Assembly (NCBI GenBank): GCA_947629295.1
Contig: CANRDH010000003.1
Location: 1-29,449 of the forward strand
Origin: an uncultured Clostridia bacterium
GTDB taxonomy: Bacteria > Bacillota > Clostridia > Oscillospirales > Acutalibacteraceae
Direction of reading: 5' to 3'
Length of the DNA: 29,449 nucleotides
Part shown: positions 1 to 7,193 of the stretch, one piece after another
Layout: every line of letters starts with the position of its first letter
Numbering within the stretch: position 1 is the stretch's first letter
Program-made: the position numbers and the translations under genes
Notes under the pieces: generated by a model
Told to the model about the DNA's origin: nothing
Database searches by the model: none
Seen by the model: only the letters and a program-made list of their open reading frames with translations

Positions 1-1
1 A

Positions 2-67
2 ATTGTAATTTATGAACCGGATAAAAAGCCTATTTACGCTTTAAGTCCGGGGGCAAAATTGATATAG
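2..67 (+). CDS. C-terminal end of an unidentified protein (partial)
   Basis: One plus-strand frame is open from the first bases and ends at a TAG at 65-67. The last residues read IVIYEPDKKPIYALSPGAKLI, which looks like ordinary protein sequence of mixed hydrophobic and charged character. A hairpin terminator follows 11 bases later, as expected for a real gene end. Only about 21 codons are visible, so no family can be assigned. It converges on the metallopeptidase gene to its right. A chance open frame of this length cannot be excluded. Confidence 0.4.
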   Translation: MVIYEPDKKPIYALSPGAKLI

Positions 68-78
68 AAGCATAAAAT

Positions 79-118
79 AAGGCTCCCGCACTACCGATGC
101 TGGCAGTTTGGGAGCCTT
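79..118. terminator. Hairpin terminator shared by convergent genes
   Basis: A perfect 9-bp inverted repeat, AAGGCTCCC at 79-87 and GGGAGCCTT at 110-118, encloses a loop that can pair further (ACT-CC with GG-AGT). On the minus strand it is followed by ATTTTAT. It sits 11 bases past the plus-strand stop and 11 bases past the minus-strand stop at 130, so it probably serves both genes. Confidence 0.75.
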
Positions 119-129
119 GATATTTGAAT

Positions 130-729
130 TTATTCAACATAAGCGTACAAACCATCCTGAGAATCGCATACCAAAGCATGTGGTGGAACCTTCTTCAACA
201 CACTTGTTACATCCATATAATCAGGTGCCGGTGATATAAGACCCATAAATGCAGATACCATACATATCGTGAGCAATGGTTTCATCGTTATTGGAATAAA
301 GAAAAATCCTATCAATGGGATAATTCCCAATACGGCAGGTGCAATTGACATGACGATAAAACGGCTTTTAGTAAGAGGATAATACGAAATAGCATATGCC
401 GCCATTTTACGAATACATAACCCAACCCAGACAGTAGCCTTTTTGGGATAGCAAACAGCGTGCGCAAACTCATGTAACGGAATAGCAATAATAAATCCAA
501 TCGCAATCGCCGGAATGAGATATACGGGAGAGACAGGAGGTTCCTTATTAAAATAAGCTTTCATGACTACTGCCACCATGCACATCACCATCGGTAATAT
601 GCCAAAAGGAATGGCTCTTTTAATAAAACCGTCTCCTTCACGAATTTTAATGGCATTTTGTGGAACCGGCGGACCCTGGTGTGATGTACCAAATTCCTTT
701 CTGTTTCCTTCCCAAACTATTTTCGCCAT
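130..729 (-). CDS. DUF3267-like putative zinc metallopeptidase, membrane-bound
   Basis: A 199-residue membrane protein with a zincin signature, HEFAH at about residues 86-90, at the end of a hydrophobic segment (about 70-85). Further hydrophobic stretches lie at about 40-58 and 120-165. This layout, with the HExxH in or beside a membrane helix and a later G-x-x-SPAPDYMDV stretch (about residues 163-173), resembles the DUF3267 group of putative site-2-protease-like enzymes. Proteolytic activity is inferred from the motif only. The ATG at 729 is supported by GGAGG nine bases upstream. The gene stands alone, with its own terminator at 79-118 and about 520 bases of gene-poor DNA upstream containing an rlmD-like relic, so it may be cargo left from a mobile element. 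Substrate and partner are unknown. Confidence 0.65.
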   Translation of the reverse strand: MAKIVWEGNRKEFGTSHQGPPVPQNAIKIREGDGFIKRAIPFGILPMVMCMVAVVMKAYFNKEPPVSPVYLIPAIAIGFIIAIPLHEFAHAVCYPKKATVWVGLCIRKMAAYAISYYPLTKSRFIVMSIAPAVLGIIPLIGFFFIPITMKPLLTICMVSAFMGLISPAPDYMDVTSVLKKVPPHALVCDSQDGLYAYVE

Positions 730-1253
730 ACAACAATTCCTCCGACATCTATATCACAGCCTTAAATCTCTGTTATCCAAGTCATTAACTCAACACTACC
801 ACAAAAACATCTAAATCGGCAACTCAATCCTATAACATCTAAATAACCTACTCGCCCCCTCCAACCAATTCCCTTGATATATTCTGACAGAGCGATTTTT
901 GCAGTTAATTCAACTCATCACCACTACCGTTCAAATGCTCAAAAGCCGGTAAATACAGTACTTTTTCATCGTTCAGTCCTTAACCCGTGACATCAAGACC
1001 ACCGTCTCCACATGGCTCGATTGTTCAATAGAAAACATACCCAATCCCTTTCGACTAGATAGACTGCTTTCAAAGACCTGTTGCTATTCTGCTTGACAGG
1101 CTCTCAGTCTGTAAAATAAACAATACTAAAGCCGTCATGAAAGCCTTGGCAAGAAATTCTGCAAACAAAAAATGACGAACTCATTACTTACTGACAAAGT
1201 AACTGATTGTCGAGCTGCCGGAGCAGCGGCACGTCGCTCAGGAAAAATAAATT
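730..1253. other. Gene-poor region with degraded sequence
   Basis: About 520 bases with no convincing intact gene on either strand. The minus strand holds a short stretch resembling the conserved end of RlmD-type methyltransferases (separate entry), followed by frames broken by stops. The segment nearest 1254 is A-rich and downstream of the next minus-strand gene. I see no tRNA, no inverted repeats typical of an insertion sequence, and no clear riboswitch. Confidence 0.5.
973..1083 (-). pseudogene. Relic of the 3' end of an rlmD/rumA-type 23S rRNA uracil methyltransferase
   Basis: Between stops at 1086-1084 and 975-973 a minus-strand frame encodes 36 codons, ending GMFSIEQSSHVETVVLMSR-VKD. 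The HVETVVLMS stretch matches from memory the highly conserved C-terminal segment of RlmD/RumA methyltransferases (…DMFP-x-T-x-HVETVVLLS…), which carry out m5U1939 methylation of 23S rRNA. The catalytic and SAM-binding regions are absent, so no functional enzyme is encoded. The coding stretch for HVETVVL is where several integrative conjugative elements insert, so this may be an attachment-site scar rather than simple decay. The match is short and made by eye. Confidence 0.5.
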
Positions 1254-1865
1254 TCAAAATAATAAAAGAAAAAAGATTATTATAGACAAAACAGCAAAAA
1301 ACTGAGCCAAACTTTTCTTTCTGTATGTTTCCGTGCCTTTAGCCACTGCATCTTTGTTAATACGGGATACCATTACAAATGTTATTATCGCAAAAAAGAA
1401 TCCGAAACCGGAAAAACCGGAAAAACTGAAAATCAATGCCAATATACCCATCAGAAGACAGATGTTTACGTTTGGCATATTTTTTGAGCCATTATTTGCT
1501 GTATTATTAAACAACGGGATATTGAAGCGTATTTTTCCCTGAGTGCTGTCTGTTCCGTTTGCAAATGAAGTATAATTATTCATTTTTGGCGGTACAGTAG
1601 GTCTGTTACTTATATAGGTATTATATTTATATGCATTATCCGTAAAGTTTAAACAATTGTCGGAGGTATTTAATGTATCCTCATCTGCGGTTTTTTCTGT
1701 TTTTTCCTGTACTCTTACCTCGCAGTCGGTGTCATAATTCAGATGTACGCTGTCATCATCGGTAAGCTCATTGCTCCCGTATACCGAATAGTTATTTTCT
1801 TCCGGCAGCTTTACCTCGGGGAAAATTTCGTCAAATGACATATCCGTAAAATTTCTGTTATCCAT
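1254..1865 (-). CDS. Hypothetical membrane protein with a soluble N-terminal region
   Basis: A 203-residue protein I do not recognise. Residues 1 to about 130 are polar, rich in Asn, Asp, Glu and Thr, and look disordered. The remainder holds two or three hydrophobic segments (about 132-146, 148-160 and 182-203) separated by a basic loop with RINKDAVAKGTETYRKK. The tail resembles the DUF4190-like small membrane proteins common in Firmicutes, but that is an impression, not an assignment. The ATG at 1865 follows a purine-rich GGGGGA about nine bases upstream, and a TATAAT-like element lies about 25 bases upstream. The next gene upstream encodes a protein of the same design, suggesting a paralogous pair. 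There is no signal peptide; the N-terminal region is probably cytoplasmic. Confidence 0.6.
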   Translation of the reverse strand: MDNRNFTDMSFDEIFPEVKLPEENNYSVYGSNELTDDDSVHLNYDTDCEVRVQEKTEKTADEDTLNTSDNCLNFTDNAYKYNTYISNRPTVPPKMNNYTSFANGTDSTQGKIRFNIPLFNNTANNGSKNMPNVNICLLMGILALIFSFSGFSGFGFFFAIITFVMVSRINKDAVAKGTETYRKKSLAQFFAVLSIIIFFLLLF

Positions 1866-1946
1866 GATGGCTTCCCCCTGACATAATTATAGATAAATAC
1901 TGTTACAGGCAAAACGAAATATCGCCGGAAAGGCGTTTGCTATTTT

Positions 1947-2369
1947 TCAGCACAGATATTTATTATATACGTATGTGCCGAAGATAATAAGAAGAGTAAT
2001 TATTATGACGTATATGATAATATTCATTATGATCCCGAATATAGACAGTATGGTGCCAATAACGGCTGATCTGGATTTCGGCTTTGAGGAAAGTTCATTA
2101 TTCTTTTTATCCTCATGCGCGAGAAAAAGTCCTATTATGGACATAAGCAAGGGGAATATCGGAGCAAAACAGAATACCACCGACATAACGCCGCAGATAA
2201 AGCTTCCCCATGAATTTCCCTTTTCAAAATCATAAAGCGGTTTGGGATAACCCTCATACGGTACGTCAGGATATTTTCCCACAGGTTCCGAGTGCTCTTT
2301 GGTATTTTCTCTCTCCTCTGTATAGTTTTCCTTATCGAGATTAACAGTCTTTTTTTCTTTCTTATCCAT
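1947..2369 (-). CDS. Hypothetical small membrane protein with an acidic N-terminal region
   Basis: A 140-residue protein starting MDKKEKKTVNLDKENY. I chose the ATG at 2369 over the upstream in-frame start because AAAGGA lies about nine bases before it and the upstream extension runs through a good promoter. About 60 residues are charged and Tyr/Pro-rich (GKYPDVPYEGYPKPLYDF). Hydrophobic segments follow at about 57-80 and 104-135, with a charged loop between (HEDKKNNELSSKPKSR). The arrangement matches the DUF4190-like pattern and resembles the next gene downstream. Function is unknown. It begins about 85 bases after rlmH ends but has its own promoter. Confidence 0.6.
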   Translation of the reverse strand: MDKKEKKTVNLDKENYTEERENTKEHSEPVGKYPDVPYEGYPKPLYDFEKGNSWGSFICGVMSVVFCFAPIFPLLMSIIGLFLAHEDKKNNELSSKPKSRSAVIGTILSIFGIIMNIIIYVIIITLLIIFGTYVYNKYLC

Positions 2370-2421
2370 ATTTATACGTCCTTTCGTAAAAAGAATTGCA
2401 GCTTCTGCCCTACTTACACTA

Positions 2422-2450
2422 ATTTTAGCACAAAGACTCGAAAACTGCAA
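2422..2450 (-). promoter_or_regulatory. SigA-type promoter for the gene at 1947-2369
   Basis: Read on the minus strand, TTGCAG (2450-2445) and TAAAAT (2427-2422) are separated by 17 bases. A TGC directly before the -10 gives an extended -10. The predicted transcript starts about 45 bases before the chosen ATG. Confidence 0.6.
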
Positions 2451-2454
2451 GAAA

Positions 2455-2937
2455 TTATTTATGATATTTTCCGCCGCTGTTTATCTGAAATGCCCTATAA
2501 AGCTGTTCACAAAGCATTACCCTTGCAAGCTGATGCGGGAAGGTCATTTTTGACATTGATATTTTTATATCGGCAAGATTCTTGACCTCATCAGAAAGAC
2601 CGTACGACCCGCCTATTATGAAGACCATATTTCCGCTGACATGCGTGGCGGTATTGTATATTTCCTTTGCAAGCTCCTCAGATGAGAAAAGCTTTCCCTC
2701 TATGCACATTGCGGCAGCGACAGAGCCTGACGGTATTTTTGATATAATCCTCCGACCTTCTTTGGTTATTGTATTATTGATTTGTGCGGGAGAGGGATTA
2801 TCGGGAAGCTTTTCCTCATCGACCTCAATTATGGAGAAATCGGAAAACCTTTTCATTCTTTTGGAATATTCCGCACAAGCGCTGCGCCAATATTCTTCTT
2901 TAAGCTTACCGACGCATATAACAGTTATTTTAATCAT
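2455..2937 (-). CDS. rlmH: 23S rRNA pseudouridine-1915 N3-methyltransferase RlmH
   Basis: A 160-residue SPOUT-class methyltransferase that methylates pseudouridine 1915 in helix 69 of 23S rRNA on assembled ribosomes, using SAM. It has the usual family length (about 155-160), the N-terminal IKITVICVGKLKEEYW start, the glycine-rich SAM-knot segment MVFIIGGSYGLSDEV (about 104-118) and the diagnostic C-terminus with TFPHQLARVMLCEQLYRA and a final GGKYHK. The ATG at 2937 has AAAGGA seven bases upstream. It lies 15 bases after the walJ stop, so the two are probably cotranscribed, the usual rlmH arrangement in Firmicutes. Confidence 0.95.
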   Translation of the reverse strand: MIKITVICVGKLKEEYWRSACAEYSKRMKRFSDFSIIEVDEEKLPDNPSPAQINNTITKEGRRIISKIPSGSVAAAMCIEGKLFSSEELAKEIYNTATHVSGNMVFIIGGSYGLSDEVKNLADIKISMSKMTFPHQLARVMLCEQLYRAFQINSGGKYHK

Positions 2938-2952
2938 ATTTTTCCTTTTAAA

Positions 2953-3741
2953 TCAGTATATTATATATTTGTTGTCCTTTTCTGCTGCGACAGTGAGCAT
3001 ATAATCGATATTTCGCTTCATTTTGTTTTCCTCAAAGGCGCATATGCTTGTCTGTTCGGCAAGGTAAGGCATATTGTTTTCCTTGCTCAGATGTGCGAGT
3101 ATGAACCGAGTCGTCCCGCTTTTGACAAGCTTTACCGCTGTATCGGCACAGCAGTCGTTTGACAGATGTCCAAAATCGGAAAGTATACGCTTTTTCAGAG
3201 GATAGGGATAATATCCGTTTTGCAGCATACGTATATCGTGATTTGACTCAAGCACAACGGTATCGCAGCCGCTCAGAGCCGCTTCAATCTCATCGCTGAT
3301 TATTCCGGTATCTGTGGAAAATGCAGTCCTTCTTCCGTCCTGTGTTTCGATAACATAGCCGTAGCCCTCTGCACAGTCATGCGAAATTCTGAATGGAATT
3401 ATACGCATATTATCGGTTTCCATGCCGTCAAGAGTAATAGGAGAGATATCCACACTGTCGTTTATAAGCCCTTTGCACTCCATTTCCCCTATAGTACCCC
3501 TTGAGGCATATACCTTTATTCCGTACTTTGAGGCAAGCACGCGCAGTCCCTTTGTGTGGTCTATATGCTCATGGGTAATAAAAATCGCCCTTACTTTTTT
3601 AATATCAAGCTCTCTTTCATCAAGAGCGGTTTTTATCTGTCTTGCACTTCTTCCTGCGTCAATCAGTATTCCGCTTTCGTTTGTGCCTAAATAGTAACAG
3701 TTTCCCGAACTGCCGCTGAACAGCGGATATAACCTCGGCAT
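2953..3741 (-). CDS. walJ: MBL-fold metallo-hydrolase, WalJ/YycJ family
   Basis: A 262-residue metallo-beta-lactamase-fold hydrolase. The metal-binding HxHxDH motif is at residues 57-62 (THEHIDHTKGL), with further conserved elements at DAGRSARQI (28-36), FSTDTG (about 141-146), ESNHD (about 165-169) and a late LAHLSKENN (about 216-224). The N-terminal LFSGSSGNCYYL is typical of the WalJ (formerly YycJ) group. In Bacillus and streptococci walJ is tied to the WalRK wall-stress system and to coordinating replication with division. No walRK genes are visible here, so that role is only family knowledge. It is followed by rlmH, a frequent pairing. A terminator separates it from murA, but no clear promoter was found. 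Confidence 0.85.
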   Translation of the reverse strand: MPRLYPLFSGSSGNCYYLGTNESGILIDAGRSARQIKTALDERELDIKKVRAIFITHEHIDHTKGLRVLASKYGIKVYASRGTIGEMECKGLINDSVDISPITLDGMETDNMRIIPFRISHDCAEGYGYVIETQDGRRTAFSTDTGIISDEIEAALSGCDTVVLESNHDIRMLQNGYYPYPLKKRILSDFGHLSNDCCADTAVKLVKSGTTRFILAHLSKENNMPYLAEQTSICAFEENKMKRNIDYMLTVAAEKDNKYIIY

Positions 3742-3782
3742 CCTTTTACATCCCTTCCATTGCTGATATTTTATTGTTATCC

Positions 3783-3818
3783 TAAAACGGGGAAGCCGAC
3801 AAGGCGTCAGGCTCCCCG
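3783..3818 (-). terminator. Intrinsic terminator of murA
   Basis: On the minus strand CGGGGA-GCC pairs with GGC-T-TCCCCG (one bulged T), spanning 3818-3788, followed by TTTTAGG. It starts 15 bases beyond the murA stop. The T-run is short, so termination may be partial. Confidence 0.7.
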
Positions 3819-3832
3819 CAAATATCCGACAG

Positions 3833-5110
3833 TTAGTTTTTCATCATATTGTCATCGTCATCTACAAGCTTGATATCAGCGCCTACCGAAGACAGCTTAC
3901 CCACTACATCCTCATATCCGCGCTGAATATGTCTTATATCCTCTATCTGTGTTGTACCGATTGCTCCCAGAGCCGCAACTATCATAGCAGCTCCCGCGCG
4001 AAGATCGGTCGCCTTTACGGGCGCTCCGGTAAGTTTTTCAACTCCCTTGATTATGGCAAGACTGCCGTCAACGGTTATATTTGCGCCCATTCTGCGCAAT
4101 TCTTCTACATAGCGGAAACGGTTATCCCACACTGCCTCGTTGACAATGCTTGTGCCGTCGGCAGTAGAGAGAAGCGCGGCGATCTGCGGCTGCATATCGG
4201 TGGGAAAGCCGGGATGCGGCATTGTCGTAACATTACATCGCTTCAGCTTTCCGTCACTGACAACCCGCACGGAATCGTCAAATTCTTCAATAAAAACTCC
4301 CATCTCACGGAGCTTTGCGGTTATGGACTCAAGGTGTTTGGGAATGACATTCTGTATAATAACATCCCCTCCTGCGCAGCAAACCGCAGCCATGTATGTT
4401 CCCGCCTCTATCTGGTCGGGAATTATGGAATATGTTGTACCTCTCAGGGTTTTCACTCCGTTTATCTTTATAACATCAGTTCCTGCTCCTCTGACATCGG
4501 CGCCCATAGAATTAAGAAAGTTTGCAAGGTCAACAATATGGGGCTCCCTTGCGGCATTTTCTATTGTTGTTCTGCCCTCCGCTTTGACTGCTGCAAGCAT
4601 AACATTTACTGTTGCACCAACTGATACGACGTCGAGATAGATATGATTTCCCACAAGCTTATCTGCTTTAATTTTTATCATATCGTCCTCAATATTATGT
4701 GTTGCTCCGAGAATACCGAAGCCCTTTAGGTGCTGGTCAACAGGTCTTACGCCGAAGTCGCAGCCGCCCGGAAGGGCAACATCAGCCCGTAAACATTTCC
4801 CGAGAAGGGCGCCCATAAGATAGCTTGAAGCTCTCATATGGCGGACAAGGTCGTATGCTGCAACCGGCTCCTTTATGCCGCCGGGATCTATCTCTATTGA
4901 GGATGTGCTTATATGTCTTACGCTTGCTCCCATTTTGCCGAGAATTTCATCTATAATATTTACATCCTCTATATCAGGTATATTTTCAAGAAGACATACG
5001 CCGTCCGACAGGATAGCTGCCGGGATTATGGCAACAGCGGCATTTTTTGCACCGCTTATTTTTATTGTTCCGCGAAGCTTATTGCCCCCGGTTATAACTA
5101 ACTTTTCCAA
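3833..5110 (-). CDS. murA: UDP-N-acetylglucosamine 1-carboxyvinyltransferase MurA
   Basis: A 425-residue cytoplasmic enzyme that transfers enolpyruvate from PEP to UDP-GlcNAc, the first committed step of peptidoglycan synthesis. Length is normal for the family. The catalytic cysteine is present at residue 117 in ALPGGCDFGVRPVDQH, so it should be fosfomycin-sensitive by target sequence. The KN pair of the substrate site is at 22-23 (ISGAKNA), and the late Asp region reads PGFPTDMQPQ. The start is a TTG at 5110, with GGGAG about nine bases upstream and MEKLVITGGNKLRG matching other MurA N-termini. A 36-codon ORF upstream overlaps this start in another frame. The gene has its own promoter about 330 bases upstream and its own terminator. 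Confidence 0.96.
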   Translation of the reverse strand: MEKLVITGGNKLRGTIKISGAKNAAVAIIPAAILSDGVCLLENIPDIEDVNIIDEILGKMGASVRHISTSSIEIDPGGIKEPVAAYDLVRHMRASSYLMGALLGKCLRADVALPGGCDFGVRPVDQHLKGFGILGATHNIEDDMIKIKADKLVGNHIYLDVVSVGATVNVMLAAVKAEGRTTIENAAREPHIVDLANFLNSMGADVRGAGTDVIKINGVKTLRGTTYSIIPDQIEAGTYMAAVCCAGGDVIIQNVIPKHLESITAKLREMGVFIEEFDDSVRVVSDGKLKRCNVTTMPHPGFPTDMQPQIAALLSTADGTSIVNEAVWDNRFRYVEELRRMGANITVDGSLAIIKGVEKLTGAPVKATDLRAGAAMIVAALGAIGTTQIEDIRHIQRGYEDVVGKLSSVGADIKLVDDDDNMMKN

Positions 5111-5189
5111 AGCTCAACACTCCCACTGTTATTGTTTGAAGGAATATACAAATAGGATCCGAACCTGAACCGATAATCGATGTATTCAT
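5079..5189 (-). CDS. Possible 36-residue leader peptide overlapping the murA start
   Basis: An ATG at 5189-5187, preceded by GGGGTG five bases away, opens a 36-codon frame. The product begins MNTSIIGSGSDPICIFLQ, has a hydrophobic middle, and ends at a TAA at 5081-5079, about 30 bases inside murA. The overlap could couple translation to the weaker TTG start of murA. There is no family match. Codon use proves nothing at this length, so it may be chance. Confidence 0.3.
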   Translation of the reverse strand: MNTSIIGSGSDPICIFLQTITVGVLSFGKVSYNRGQ

Positions 5190-5440
5190 AAACACACCCC
5201 AATCTTACTGATTCGAAATGTTGCTCCTCATTTAATCAAATCTGAGGCTTCGTGCGAATACTTCATATTGCAGCCTGTCTTCTGTTTGCACTTAGCTGAA
5301 AAAACATTTTCCGAATATTCAAAAAATCATATAAATGTTGGCTGCTTACTGCGGATATTTCCGCATCCGAATAATAACATATACCAAAAGCACGAAATAC
5401 TGTCGATAATATAACATTAAAATTAAGCCACTCTTGAGTA
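5111..5440 (-). promoter_or_regulatory. Long structured leader upstream of murA
   Basis: About 330 bases lie between the murA promoter and its start. On the minus strand three hairpins are visible. TGCGGA-AATA-TCCGCA spans 5365-5350. An AT-rich AACATTT/AAATGTT stem spans 5339-5303 and runs directly into six T residues, so it is terminator-like. A CCTC-AG-ATTT-GATT-AAAT-GAGG hairpin spans 5247-5226. The sequence does not match a riboswitch or T-box I know. Apart from the small ORF at 5079-5189 I see no gene here. Confidence 0.45.
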
Positions 5441-5469
5441 ATAATAATACAAATAAGATTTAAAGTCAA
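5441..5469 (-). promoter_or_regulatory. murA: SigA-type promoter for murA
   Basis: On the minus strand TTGACT (5469-5464) and TATTAT (5446-5441) are separated by exactly 17 bases in AT-rich surroundings. It is the best promoter match between the aminopeptidase gene and murA. Confidence 0.6.
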
Positions 5470-5737
5470 TATAAATTTTCGCTTAGTTTACTTTTTATTC
5501 AAAAATAAAGCATTTTTTCTAAAAATCGACTCGATATACGGCAAAATTTATATTTTTATTATCGACAAAAACATTTTAGTAATCAAATGTCGGGATACTG
5601 TAATAAGGTACAGGATGTATAACAGCCGTTGAGAGCATTGCCATATTTCTCAGCCGGCGGCGAATATTCCATGCTCAGCCAGGGTAAAAGTCCCCGATTT
5701 TCAACAGGCAGAGCTTTTAAGAGAGGGGGAGTGTGTT
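5470..5737. other. Intergenic DNA with an imperfect palindrome, no intact gene
   Basis: The half near 5470-5590 is very AT-rich. The half at about 5600-5737, immediately after the aminopeptidase stop, is distinctly richer in G+C. It contains an imperfect palindrome at 5633-5676: GAGCAT/ATGCTC outer arms and ATATT/AATAT inner arms around a GC-rich loop. Both strands are open for 50 or more codons across this patch, but neither frame has a ribosome site or recognisable protein. It may be an intergenic repeat unit or a structured 3' end of the aminopeptidase transcript. Confidence 0.35.
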
Positions 5738-7150
5738 TCAGGCATTGTAAAACTCATACAGTGCTCTGTATGTCATATATACATCAAGCTTTGAAACAAC
5801 TTCCATTGGAGAGTGCATTGAAAGAACCGGTACGCCAAGGTCTACCACATCGGCGTTGAGGTTTGCAACGAATTTGGCTATTGTACCGCCGCCGCCGCCG
5901 TCAACCTTGCCAAGCTCGCAGGTCTGGAAAAGAACCTTTTTATCGTCAAGCAATCTGCGAACCTGAGCCATATATTCCGCACTTGCGTCCGAGGTTGAAT
6001 ATTTTCCGCCGCTGCCTGTATACTTTGATATAACGGTACCGCAGTTTATATATGCAGAGTTATTTGTTTCAAATGCAGAGGAATAGGTCGGGTCATATGC
6101 GGCGCTTACGTCAGCGGAAAGGCAGGTACTCTTTGCCATGATATGGCGAACCTCTTCTCCGTCCGCTTTTGCAAGATCCTCTATGAAATCTATCATATAT
6201 GTGGATCTCATACCCGTATTACCGTCACTTCCTATTTCCTCTCTGTCTGTAAGTACGGTTATAACAGTACTTTCGGGTATGTCTGTATTTATTGCGGCGA
6301 GCATCACCGGATATGCGCATACTCTGTCATCATGTCCGTAGGACGCGATCATGCTTCTGTCAAAGCCGAGATCTCTTGCCTTATCCGCAGGCACCATAGA
6401 AAGATCGGCGGAGACGAAATCATCCTCTGTTATCCCGTATTTCTCAAAGAGTATATTCATTATATTAAGCTTGACATTTTCGCTTTCCTCATTCCTGCTG
6501 AAAGGCCTGCTTCCGATAAGAACATTGAGCTGTTCGCCGTCGAATGCCTTTGTCATAACCTTTGACATCTGCTCGTTTGCAAGGTGCGGAAGAAGGTCTG
6601 TAACACAGAAGCAGGGATCGTCGTCATTCTCCCCAATGTTTACGTCTATACATTTTCCGTCCTTGAGCGCAATCACTCCATGAAGAGCAAGCGGCACGGT
6701 CGGCCACTGATATTTTTTGATACCGCCGTAATAATGAGTTTTGAACATAGCGAGGTCATTTGCTTCGTAAAGAGGATTTGGTTTAAGGTCAAGGCGGGGG
6801 GAATCTATATGTGCTATTCCAAGCCTTACGCCGTTATGAGTTCCGTTTTTACCTATGACTGCAAGCATTACAGCCTGATTTCTGTTATTAACATATACCC
6901 TATCCCCGGCACTGTAAGTCTTTGTGCGGTCATATTCCGTAAAGCCGGCTTTTTCGGCGGCGGCTATAGCATAGGCTGTTGCTTCGCGCTCAATTTTTGC
7001 CTTGTTGAGAAAATCCTTATAATCCTCGCAAAATTCATCAGCCTTTTTAATTTCATCCTCGCTGACTTTGTAACATCCGTTTTTGGTGCTGCGGAAAAGC
7101 TTTTCCTTAAGCTTTTCCGATACGCTCTTTTCATCCGTATTTTTTGACAT
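5738..7150 (-). CDS. M18-family zinc aminopeptidase
   Basis: A 470-residue M18 (aspartyl/lysyl aminopeptidase-type) enzyme, normally a cytoplasmic dodecamer with two zinc ions that removes N-terminal residues from peptides. The metal and catalytic elements are all visible: GIAHIDSPRLD (about 111-121) with the zinc His and Asp, GHDDRV (about 273-278) with the bridging Asp, LTDREEIGSDG (about 300-310) with the catalytic Glu pair, and the final MHSPMEVVSKLDVY with the C-terminal zinc His. Length fits the longer bacterial M18 subgroup. The ATG at 7150 is preceded by GAAAGGAAAG. It lies 43 bases after the transglycosylase gene and may be cotranscribed with it. The exact specificity (Asp, Lys or general) cannot be read from sequence. 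Confidence 0.92.
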   Translation of the reverse strand: MSKNTDEKSVSEKLKEKLFRSTKNGCYKVSEDEIKKADEFCEDYKDFLNKAKIEREATAYAIAAAEKAGFTEYDRTKTYSAGDRVYVNNRNQAVMLAVIGKNGTHNGVRLGIAHIDSPRLDLKPNPLYEANDLAMFKTHYYGGIKKYQWPTVPLALHGVIALKDGKCIDVNIGENDDDPCFCVTDLLPHLANEQMSKVMTKAFDGEQLNVLIGSRPFSRNEESENVKLNIMNILFEKYGITEDDFVSADLSMVPADKARDLGFDRSMIASYGHDDRVCAYPVMLAAINTDIPESTVITVLTDREEIGSDGNTGMRSTYMIDFIEDLAKADGEEVRHIMAKSTCLSADVSAAYDPTYSSAFETNNSAYINCGTVISKYTGSGGKYSTSDASAEYMAQVRRLLDDKKVLFQTCELGKVDGGGGGTIAKFVANLNADVVDLGVPVLSMHSPMEVVSKLDVYMTYRALYEFYNA

Positions 7151-7193
7151 GATTCATCTTTCCTTTCATATATAAAATATATTTAAAAAATTA

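Noticed and set aside
3929..4640. Long open frames on the plus strand opposite murA (up to 231 codons)
   Set aside because: They are antisense to a secure murA reading frame, lack ribosome sites, and their translations do not resemble proteins.
5263..5469. A 68-codon minus-strand frame upstream of murA
   Set aside because: Its TTG start is the -35 element of the murA promoter, there is no ribosome site, and the translation is AT-driven. I treat the stretch as leader.
6138..7147. Plus-strand open frames of up to 187 codons opposite the M18 aminopeptidase
   Set aside because: They are antisense shadows of a well-supported gene, with no ribosome site or family resemblance.
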